This document shows positions 44,111 to 54,034 of a DNA stretch of 64,000 bases, piece by piece; position 1 is the stretch's first letter, and each line of letters begins with the position of its first letter. Below the pieces are notes generated by a model. It was not told the origin of the DNA. It saw nothing but the letters and a program-made list of their open reading frames with translations, and made no database searches. Position numbers and translations under genes: made by a program. The stretch lies in assembly GCA_030737875.1 (NCBI GenBank), contig CM060919.1, positions 808,401,160 through 808,465,159 on the forward strand. The letters run 5' to 3'. The DNA is from Allium sativum (lineage: Eukaryota > Streptophyta > Magnoliopsida > Asparagales > Amaryllidaceae).

Positions 44111-46605
44111 GCCCCAAACCTAGCCTTCTCTACACACAATTCTATTCTGCTTCTACTCTGCCTCTGTTCTAAATAAAAATAAAAATGGCGTCGCTACTCT
44201 GCTGGAATCAAAACTAGAAGCTAATCAACATCAACCTAAGCAACTCAATTCAAACTAGAGATTGAAGCTTCTGCAACGATCCTACGACAATTTCTGTTCT
44301 TAGTTCTCAAAAACCACGATCTGTAAGCCCCAGTTACTCTTAGATCTAAACTGTAAATTTAACATGAACACGATGTAAACTGAAATTATGCCTAAACATG
44401 ATAACTAGGTCGGATCTATCTTTGTAAATCCTTGATCTATGACTATCCTTTTTGGACCTGCTATTTTAGATCTAATTTTGTACACCCTAGATCTATTCAT
44501 GTGAAACTTTGACTTGTTGTAGTGACCCGAAAATCCGGGGGAATTTGAGCTGACCAAAAACACAAGTCCAACCCCAAATTACACTGGAAATTCAAGAAAC
44601 TAATAGAAAGAAGGCAGAGGGTGAGAATAGATAAGGTAGAAACTTAGAATAGAAGAAGAAGAAGAACACAACATCAGAGTAACACGAACCTCACAGCGGA
44701 ACGAATAACATATAATATATAACATAACTTTGAAATATAACAGTTATGTATACAATAGCACTTATCAGAGTACAGCACTTACAACACAGCGGAAATAACT
44801 ATGGCTATATGATCTTGAAGCCTCCTGCTCCAAGCTCTCCAAGTATATCTGTAAAATCCTGAACTACTTGACTGCCCGTACAAATTTAGGCACCCAAGAG
44901 TTTAGGGAAAACAACAAAGTAAACTCCGGGTCAGTCATGGGACTGGTGTGAGTAAAACAGTTTAAACAGGTATATGAACAAGTAAACGATATCTCATAAG
45001 ACCACGCCGCAGGACGGAACGGGTTTTTCCCTTATGAGAATCCAAAATATCTTTATATCAAAAACCTTTTGATATTATAATAATGTCTATGTACAAATAG
45101 ATATCAACTAGCAGAAACGCTTTCATCTCACGTTCTACATATATAGTATACAATCAAAATCGCAAGCACGTATTGGATAATGGATTTCCAACTATGACAA
45201 GGTATGGAACCACCTTCCGATCAGTGTACTCTAGGAACGATACACTGGAGTTCAACAAGAACATCTTGTAACTCAGCCACACATGACCGACCACTCATTT
45301 CGCTTGAGTGTATCGAATGTACATCACCAACGGTTGGGATCAGCAACCGTTCCCGTATATATATGGGACAGCATTGATAGATTTAAGAAACAAATGAATA
45401 TTCACTAGATAGGTGATTATACACCCTACTTCGGTGCGACCGACTTAGCCATGCTGCCTGCCCGATTTCTGTCATTTACCGGTTGATGAGGCTAGAAGCT
45501 ACGCTTTATCATCACATCAGATTCACTTCGAATGCCACATTGTCAGATCCATCAGAATCACTAATTGACGTCTACAACAGTACATTACGTGTTAGCTAAA
45601 AGAAGTTTCCATCTCCGCTTCCACTCTTGGTATAGTTGAAGAAATCAATGTACGTGACCGTCTGGAAATACTATGTCAGACATCCATCTTCATTCACTTA
45701 GAAATGTCACATCGTCATACCCGCCAAATCACAAATTGACTTATCCAAAAATAACACGGGTATACAGCTAAGAGAAACGAATTCCTCCGCCACCAAACGT
45801 GAATACGTTTGAACAGATCAACTTACGCGATCCATTGGATATACTCTGTCAGACCTTCGTCCATACAAGTTGTCCTGGGACTGGACAAACCGAAGGCACT
45901 ATTCTGTAGATAGGATAGTCCTTGCATTTTACTTCGTCTTCAATTATCTTTGGCATATATGATTCGCAACGCTTATGCCAATACAGAGTGGTTCTATGGA
46001 TAATAATCCAACCGGTCTCTCCATATTAACAACGTTAAAATGGTCAAAACTTCGATAGTCGGTGAGTTAACTATCAAAGAAAAACAAGTGTGCAAACAAC
46101 GATATTATTTCCAAATGGAAATTATATCGAACAACATCATTTAACATAAATCTCTTTAGTTCATTTATTTACTTATCTCCTGTTTCCCTATATTCTAAAT
46201 TCTTATTTTCTTTTATCAGAAAACATTTCTGATTCTCGTTTGGAAAACATTTCCAAAACTCCTTTACGATCAAACCTTACCATTTCTCAGTTAAGAAGGA
46301 AGTCACTCAAGTTGGGGTATAATTACCTCTCAGACCTTAACTGAACAACGTTATAACTTCAAAATGGTCAAAGTTTATCTTTTAATCTTTAACAACTTCT
46401 TTACGCCTTTCCCGGATCCAATTTTACTAATCTACTTCTATATTTAAAACATTGGTTATAACGATAACGTTATAATCCCTACTTCCGAATTATCTAACTT
46501 TAATTATAACTTCTATTCTTATTAGTGAATAATTAACCTAACACTTATTTATTTATAAATAAATAAATCTCTATTTAAACACTGGAAAGTATAAGTACTT
46601 TCCCG

Positions 46606-47178
46606 AATTCGATATAAATCGAATTTGCCGATTAACTCTCTTCGAGAAATCTCTATTTGATTAACTCTTCTTCGAATAACCTATATTCGATTTACTCCTT
46701 CTCGAATAAACGATATTCGATAATCTCTCTTCGAATAACTAATATTCGATAACTCTTCCTTTTCAAATATCTCATATTTGAAAATCTCACTTCGATTAAA
46801 CTATAATCGATAACTCCCTTCGATGAAACTAACATCGATTACTCCTTTCGATGAAACTAACATCGATAACTCCTTTCGATGAAACTAACATCGATAACTC
46901 CTTTCGATGAAACTAACATCGATAACTTCTTTCGATGAAACTAACATCGATAACTCCTTTCGATGAAACTAACATCGATAACTCCTTTCGATGAAACTAA
47001 CATCGATAACTCCTTTCGATGAAACTAACATCGATTACTTCTTTCGATGAAACTAACATCGATAACTCCTTTCGATGAAACTAACATCGATTACTTCTTT
47101 CGATGAAACTAACATCGATTACTTCTTTCGATGAAACTAACATCGATAACTTCTCTCAATGAAACTAACATCGATTTA
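46606..47178. repeat. 28-bp minisatellite of hairpin monomers (TCGATG...CATCGA)
   Basis: Thirteen copies of a ~28-bp unit with core TCGATGAAACTAACATCGA (46820 to about 47175) follow a series of diverged units whose arms differ but remain self-complementary. Examples are TCGAATA..TATTCGA (three units, 46672-46747), an 11-bp-arm unit around 46760-46784 (TTTTCAAATAT, CTC, ATATTTGAAAA), TCGATTA..TAATCGA (46792-46810), and AATTCGAT..ATCGAATT at 46606-46625. Confidence 0.9.
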
Positions 47179-47201
47179 TTTAACTCGACGAACTTAACTT
47201 G

Positions 47202-47320
47202 ACTCGACTTACTTGGTTCGACCAATTCGATTCGATTAACTAGGCTCGGCTAACTTGACTAACTTAACTCGACTTACTTGGTTCGACCAATTCGATTCGA
47301 TTAACTAGGCTCGACTAACT
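47202..47320. repeat. 65-bp direct repeat pair
   Basis: The block ACTCGACTTACTTGGTTCGA and its continuation occur at 47202 and 47267. Each contains the small inverted repeat TTGGTTCGACCAA. Confidence 0.75.
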
Positions 47321-47749
47321 TGGTCGAACCACCCGATCAACTCAACTTATTTAACTTAACTTATTTCTCAACTCGATCAACTCGATTAACTCCTATCGAA
47401 TAACTAATACTCGATTAAACTCCATTCGCTTGACTCTAGATCGCAGCGATCACAATGGTTACGCCTGACTCCCTCAGGAAACATCCAACCGCCGTAGGCT
47501 ATTTACAGCCCTGCGAATTACGCTAGCAGTCGTACAAGATGGCAACTTACCCTGAATACTATGTTTGACTAACTCTGTCTCACTTAACTATATTTGATTA
47601 ACTCTAGTTCGTTTTAACTCTAATCGATTAACTCTAACTAATTAACTCCAACTGGTTAACTCCAACTAATTGACTCTAACTAATTAACTCCAACTGGTTA
47701 ACTCTAACTGGTTAACTCTATTTGACTAACTTGACTTGACTAACCCCTT

Positions 47750-47985
47750 TCGAATAACATATTCGATTAACTAACTTTCGAATACCATATTCGATTAACT
47801 AACTTCGAATACCATATTCGATTTCTCCTTTCAAATGTCTATATTCGATTAACTAACTTCGAATACCATATTCGATTAACTAACTTCGAATACCATATTC
47901 GATTAACTCCTTTCGAATGTCTATATTCGATTACTAACTTCGAATACCATATTCGATTTCTAACTTCGAATACCATATTCGATTT
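47750..47985. repeat. ~27-bp minisatellite of hairpin monomers (TCGAATA...TATTCGA)
   Basis: About nine units with core TCGAATACCATATTCGA (7-bp arms, 3-base loop), including two variant units (TCAAATGTCTATATTCGA and TCGAATGTCTATATTCGA). Same strand and element as the 46606-47178 array, separated from it by ~570 bp of AACT-rich sequence. Confidence 0.88.
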
Positions 47986-49162
47986 CTCCTTTTTATAACG
48001 TTTATCCATTTTAAAAAGATCCCCTTTTCAACACGTTTATTCATTTATAAAGATTTACTATTAGTAACGGTTCTTCACTTTATAAATGTCCTTTTAATAA
48101 CGTTTTCCTTTTTATAACGGTTTCCTTTATAAACCAATTTCCTTTTTATCGACTCTATTTATTTTCTAAATATTCCCCTTTCAATTCTATTTGTAAATGG
48201 TTTACAAATATTTCTTTTCTCTATTTTATTCTATTTGCAAATGGTTTGCAAATATTCCCTTTTCAAATTTATTCTTAAAAATATTAACTTCTTAAATTCC
48301 CGGGAAAATTCGCCATAACCTCCTTTGTATCGGGAGCATCGGGAAAATCCCCAAACTCGCCACACAGGCCTTTCCATTCAAAAAGAAATGTTTTGAATTT
48401 ATTTTCCTTTTTAAAATATCTCCTATTTATAAATATCCCAATTTATAAATATTCCTTATTTATAAATATTTAAATTTATAAATATCTCTTATTTATAAAT
48501 ATTCCAATTTATAAATATTCTGTTTTCAACATCACTTTGAAAATCCCCTTTGTCAACATCCCGTATGTTATGGTATTCAATCATATCAAATCACGATGTT
48601 CAATCTCGTCCATACACACACAAATCAACAACAGGTTATAATTCACATCATATATTAAAATATATGAAAAACAATAAAATAACTGTTGAGGAATCCAGTC
48701 GGATTCCTCCAACCTGTTTCCCTGCATCACAGATGTTAGACAATATAGATAACATCACTTTCAGTTCCATATGATATATTCTGTTAAACAGAATCAATAT
48801 AGAAATTTAACTAACTGGCTAGCAGTTCAATCAACAATCAACACACAGTCAAACAGACAATTTTAACAGTTCTAACAATACAACATGAAATTATAAACTG
48901 TTCAGAGTTAGTGAGATTTACTCACATTGGACTATCATCGTTAAATAACGATAATTGTCGTTTGATTCAGATTGGACAATTTATTTTGCCATAAATTGTA
49001 ACGAGCTCGAATCCACTTCCAGTCGGTTCCATGGTGTAGCCACCGTCCATACGATCCCAATGCAACTTACGGTTTGTGATTCTGATTTCATATGAATAAG
49101 TTATAGATTTTACAAGTTTCGAATACTATTTAAATTAAATAAAACTTTAAATTTGATCCTAT

Positions 49163-49600
49163 TGGGCCCAACCCCCTTTTAATTTCGGCCCACTCACCAA
49201 TTTAAAGACCCAACCCGTGAACTCCTCTTCCCCTTTTACTCTGATAGCCCGACGCTCCCAACACAAAGCCTCAGCCGATCCTCTTCCAAATCCCACTGTT
49301 TGACCGCCACTTTGACCAATGCTTCCCACCACCTCGGCCACCAATCGAGGCCGCGACCACCACCAGAGAACTCAGCATCCCGAGCTCCATCTCCCTATAC
49401 CCTCAGCACCCAATTCGATCGCGGAAATCAATTTCCGTCGACCTCGACTTCCAGCTCCTCTACGAAAAAGGGACCGACACTTTCTTTCACTGAAACCCTC
49501 ATACTTCACCCACCCGAATCTCCTCTCCGCCGTGAGCACAACGGTGCCCTCCGAAGTAGCCAACCTGAACCGTAGCTCGCCGAAAACTCAACCCTAGTCG
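49163..49600 (+). promoter_or_regulatory. Plant promoter-like segment opposing the solo LTR
   Basis: On the plus strand, TTGGGCCCAA (49163-49172), TCGGCCCACTC and AGACCCAACCC resemble clustered site II (TGGGCC/T) promoter elements. A C/T-rich leader-like stretch and overlapping short open frames (49300-49597) follow. The host LTR runs the other way. It may be a captured gene 5' end or LTR sequence that resembles one; no protein domain is recognised. Confidence 0.35.
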
Positions 49601-49834
49601 AAGACGGTAACAGTTCAACACCACCGAACGTGATCGCACTCAACCATTTGTACATCTTTGTAAAGAGCAGACTACAAGGAACCCAAAAATGTGGGTTTGG
49701 TGATTTATAAATTTTACTTTGATTTCTTAGGATTTTTGAAGAGGATCGAAATGAATTCCTGAAGAAAAATGTTACGGCGGATTTTCTGTTTGACTTGTGG
49801 AAGTGAGAATTAGGTTTAGGTTGGTTAGTGGGGG

Positions 49835-49842
49835 TATTTATA
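49835..49842 (-). promoter_or_regulatory. TATA box of the minus-strand solo LTR
   Basis: Minus strand TATAAATA within GGCCTATAAATACCC, about 1.07 kb from the LTR start at 50909, followed by leader-like sequence (CTAACCTAAACCTAATTCTC). Confidence 0.55.
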
Positions 49843-51407
49843 GGCCATTTAGATATTTTAGATATTTTTTTATTTATCCTTTTCTATTTGTATCCGTCTT
49901 CTAAAAATCCGTACGATCACGTACGATGCTTAAAAATCATGAAAATTGACATGCAGCTAGAGTACGCCATTACGGTCGCAATGAAACTGGTTTCGTCGAA
50001 TTCCGACTCCGTATGCTCACACAGCGTATTTTTAACTGTCGAAGTACTGACTGTTTCTCACTCTAAAAATCCGTACGGCCACATACTAACTCTAAAAATC
50101 ACGAAACTTGACATCTAGCAACTATTTGATATTGCGGATCCAACAAAACTAGTTTCGTCGAATTCCGACTTCGTTTGCAAAACCGGCTATTTTTAACGCT
50201 TTGAATAACCCATTTAAATATATAAATATATTTAAATATAATTAGATTAAATATAAATAAAATTATATTATCGTGTATCTTCACATATGATATCGTAAAG
50301 CTCCAGAATATCATATCAGAATATACAGTTTGATATTTCAGATTTTAGATTTATCGATATTCAGTTTATACCGAAAATTCCTTTTATAACGTAAATAAAG
50401 CGTCGCAAATTATAAAGGAATTCTACAACGACTTTTCTAAAATTTGATTTGGACATACATCAAAATCTACACGACGAAATCCCGATTTTTCTCTTCCACT
50501 AGAAAGATATACTCCACCAGCTCCACACGTTTCTTGTTTCACAGAAATCCGGTTTAAAACGAATCCTGTACATTCAGTTGAAGTTCGAATCGCCAAATAG
50601 CGAACTACCGCGTCGTTACGTGCTCTATTTTAATTATATTATAATTATATGTTCAAACTGTCGTCGATTCAATATAATCGTTATTATATTTCGAATTGAA
50701 ACTCCACCAAATCTCGTATGCTATTCAATTCACACGATATTGTGAATTTCACTATTTCCGACTATTTCGACATTATAATATATTATTATATTATAATTAT
50801 TTATTAAATATTCAATATTATTTAATTAAACGATCATTAACTTCTCTAAATCACCAATTATGTAATTAAATAAATTAATTATATATCTCTAAAAATGCGG
50901 GTCATTACACTTGTGGATTATTGTATGAACTTGATTTGGGACATATTCATGTTATTAACCTAAAACCTCTCATGACCTTTATCTAAACATTACCTGCGAT
51001 GTTGAAACTATTATTGGGGATATTATCTTATGTCAATCCATTACCATGTCTATCACCATATTCTGCCAAGTTGATGTTGAGACCCTTATTCATATGCCTG
51101 AAATGTTATAGTCGTCATGCTTAACTTGTAAACACCTTTGCCATCCTATGACTATCCTTTTTGTGTTATTTCCCTATCTTGATATCTTGTGTTGATGCGA
51201 ATTCACATACGTTGGGGATACGTTTTGGGTAGATTAGGCAAACTTGAAATTGGCTATAAAATTAACATGATATGACATGAAAACATGACATGTAAACTTG
51301 ACATGAAATTATACTTGAAAACTTGAATCATGAACATGGTTAACACAAACTTGAACTTGACATGAAAAATTAAGCATGGACATGACACTTAGATAACTTG
51401 AACGTGG

Positions 51408-51847
51408 CCAACTCGAGGTTGGGTTGAGTTTGTAGTATAAATCTGCCCGGAACCGCCCGACGAATCCAGTAACTGCAAACAATAGGAGCCAATGTGAGTA
51501 GTTGGTCATATCGCACTCGAAACCCGAGGTTAGACTAGGTTATGGTGTAAAACTGCCCGGACCCGCCCGGCACATCCAGTAACCATAACCAAGTCTAATG
51601 TGAGAGGTTAGGGGTGCATTAAGTAAATTAATGCCACTGGATAGGGTTAAGTCATGGACCACTTGAATATACTTAACCAATTTGACACGTTGATTGGATA
51701 GGGTTAAGTCATGAACCGCTTGAACACACTTAACCAACCTGACACATGATTCGTAAGACTAAGTCATGAACTAGAACGACACACTTAGTCAATTTGACAT
51801 GACACGTAGATGGGGTTAAGTCTCGATTTTAAAATGACAACTTAACC
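51408..51847 (+). repeat. Array of six or more hairpin units in the 5' LTR
   Basis: Two ~111-bp units share a conserved loop (CTGCCCGGA.CCGCCCG..) but have different complementary stems: GTTTGTAGT/ACTGCAAAC (51428-51436, 51472-51480) and a 16-bp stem with one mismatch (51530-51545, 51583-51598). Then come GCATTAA/TTAATGC (51616-51634) and four ~56-bp units with 8-bp stems: GGTTAAGT/ACTTAACC at 51645, 51702 and 51814, and GACTAAGT/ACTTAGTC at 51757. Confidence 0.88.
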
Positions 51848-52903
51848 TACTGAACGAAACCCTAGTTACGCGGTTCTTTTCAGCAGTAACCCACTAGATG
51901 TATCACGGTACCCTGGGACTAGGCAGGGTGGGGCACGATTGCTGGGCTGATTGTAAGCGACCAGAACGACGGCTGAGGTGGTGCACCATTGTAGGTTCAG
52001 GAGGACTAGGGTCGTGCACTTAGTCCGGAGTTGAAAAAGCAGGCATTGGGCATCAGAAGGATTATCTATGCATTCTTGATTCGTGTCGGTGGTTAGCACC
52101 CTAGGACTTGATACACCCTATGGTGGACCTAGCACAGGTGACTACATTCATGATAGGGCCGTATGACACAAACACACGACGAGCTAGACTTGTAGGGAGC
52201 CGGTCGATTAGATCGTACCGTTGGACCCCGAATTGGGTCACTTCACGATATTTGGCCAAGGAATTATTTCTTGATTTATAGTTGACACGGGATTAGTATA
52301 CCAGTATAGTTGGTACGACGAATCTTGAATACGCAATGTTAGACTTGAGTAATCTTGTTAGCTTAGTTATCATGCCAGACTTATCATCATTCCTATGTTT
52401 AGTTCCAGTTTATTCATGTCTTGTTAACTTTACTAGTTTCTATGCTGATAGTCACTAGGGCTTACCAGTCTTTTTGACTGACCCGTTTTCTTTCGCCTCT
52501 TTGTCTTTCGTTCCCCCCCAGGTTCTCAGGGAGGAAACTCTAGCTCTTAGCTTGGACTTTGCTTGCTTTCTGACAGCTCATGTACGGTTTGGTCTTGAGC
52601 TATGCTATGGCTGCACTCATGCTCTTTTTGGGGAATAATATTTTACTTATGTTGTTTTAAGTACTTTGCTTCTTTAGAACTTGATGTAATGAAATAATGA
52701 CTTGGTATTTTGATGTAAGAGGTTTTGACTCTATTTTTCAGTAATGAGATTTAGTTTCAAAGTTTATATCCACTGCTTTATATACTCTATTTTTTTCTAT
52801 GTTCTGTCTTGTGTTATCTCTGTGCCTGTTTACTAGATAATACCCCTCCAAAACTAGGGCATTCCCTTTGTGAGTGACCCTAGCGGAGGTGGGGTGTTAC
52901 ATT

Positions 52904-52915
52904 TGGTATCAGAGC
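52904..52915 (+). other. Primer-binding site (initiator tRNA-Met)
   Basis: TGGTATCAGAGC, two bases after the 5' LTR end at 52901. The same primer site is used by the Tekay-like element. Confidence 0.9.
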
Positions 52916-53156
52916 AGAAGGTTACCAGATTGGGCAAAAGCTTTTAAAAACCTTCTGAAACTATTTTCAAAACCATTTATAAAGAAGCATTTTTCAAGAA
53001 AAGTTTATTTTGAAAAGGGCTATTCCCCAAAAGCCATTAGTATTATCCTTTGTTTCCTTGTTCGAATCTCTTTTCCTTTCTTTTCTCCATCTGTAGTCGC
53101 AATAGTTTTACCTGCGGCTAATCTTCTTTCTAGCTTTGTAGAGGGTTTTCCGTACG

Positions 53157-53443
53157 ATGGAGATAGTTTTCGTGAGGCTTGTTAACATGTTACATAGGAA
53201 AGGTACGAGTGATAAGAATGAAGTTAAGGCGGATGAGTCTGCCGAAGTGGTTGAGCCAAGCATCCTTGAAGGCGTAAAAGTGGAAACATTAAGGCGAGTT
53301 CCGATTCGTATCTTAGGAACGGAGATATAGGAGGTAAGGAATCGAGAAGTCAAACTAGTTAAGTACAGTGGAGTGAAGCCCAAGAAGACGCAACTTGGGA
53401 AACCGAAGAAAAGATACGCGCGCTATACCCATTTCTTTTTTAG
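53157..53443 (+). pseudogene. Chromodomain tail relic of a chromovirus pol
   Basis: From ATG 53157 the frame reads through a linker to LRRVPIRILGTEI and a TAG at 53328-53330. After a one-base frame change the next sequence still encodes the chromodomain end (VQWSEAQEDATWETEEK, then LYPFLF) to TAG 53441-53443. The match to residues ~1405-1458 of the 26118-30494 polyprotein (KPIRIVG.., [16 protein letters not shown]) shows this non-autonomous element came from a chromovirus by loss of nearly all gag-pol. Confidence 0.8.
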
Positions 53444-54021
53444 GGTACATTCTCGATCTATTTTCCTATAAGTTTACATACCTTTCTTTTGCTATCCATG
53501 TTTGTCTTGTTATCTTCTCGATCCTGTCTTGAGAACCTTAGGTAGAATCCTATGAATGTAAACATGTAATTGAAACATGTTATGGTTGATGTTTGCGATT
53601 GGTTGCAAGTGATTGCTCGTGGTTGCATAACACACATTAGGCACTAGATCGGCTCAGACACATTTTCATTTTGCATATGCATGAGTGTTTATACTTATTT
53701 ATGGATGAAATTGAATGTGTTATCATATGAATGTTGCATGTGGATGAATGTTTGTGCACACATATAGTGCTTACGTGACTAGGATTATTTTCATACATGT
53801 TGGATTCATGACACTAAACATATTTTGCATTAGAAAGATCAATCAGGCCTGGTCATTTGCATTAGATAAGGAACATATACACACACTTTCTGCATATGTT
53901 CATACAACATTAGAAATCTCTTAAGGACAATGTTTGCTTGTGGATGATGTTTTGAGTAGATGGATGATGGATGGTAGGATACATTCTTCCTAACTTAGAG
54001 ATTTCGGGGACGAAATCCTTT

Positions 54022-54034
54022 AAGGAGGGGAGAA
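54022..54034 (+). other. Polypurine tract of the deleted element
   Basis: AAGGAGGGGAGAA directly before the 3' LTR start at 54035. The upstream TTCGGGGACGAAAT block resembles the one before the Tekay-like PPT (TTCGAGGGCGAAAT). Confidence 0.85.

Larger units (their letters stand above)
44518..50909 (-). mobile_element. Giant (6.4 kb) apparent solo LTR
   Basis: Starts TGTAGTGACCCG and ends GGGTCATTACA, flanked by CTTGT (44513-44517, 50910-50914). The empty site survives in the sister LTR near 54877. I find no internal direct repeat that would make it a two-LTR element and no gag or pol, so a single LTR is the best reading. Orientation is minus: a TATA box (TATAAATA, 49835-49842) reads minus, and the 3'-type block (ACCAGTCCCATGACTGACCCG on the minus strand, near 44925-44950) lies at the left. 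It contains two hairpin minisatellites, a ~180-bp tandem pair (about 45525-45900) and a plus-strand promoter-like segment (49160-49600). A non-autonomous element with unrecognised LTRs is an alternative. Confidence 0.82.
43668..52901 (+). repeat. 5' LTR of the deleted element, split by a nested LTR
   Basis: Pieces 43668-44517 and 50915-52901 join seamlessly when compared with the 3' LTR (GACTTGTGGATT near 54877). Contains an E2F-like palindrome (43916-43939), six GTCGAC sites (43946-44018), a TATA-like TATTTAAATA (44101-44110), a donor-like CT/GTAAGC (44333), the hairpin array (51408-51847) and an acceptor-like C-tract CAG ending 52521. Confidence 0.92.

Noticed and set aside
46606..47178. 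CRISPR-like look of the 28-bp repeat array
   Set aside because: There are no variable ~30-bp spacers; units abut directly. The context is a plant LTR, and no cas genes are present. It is a minisatellite.
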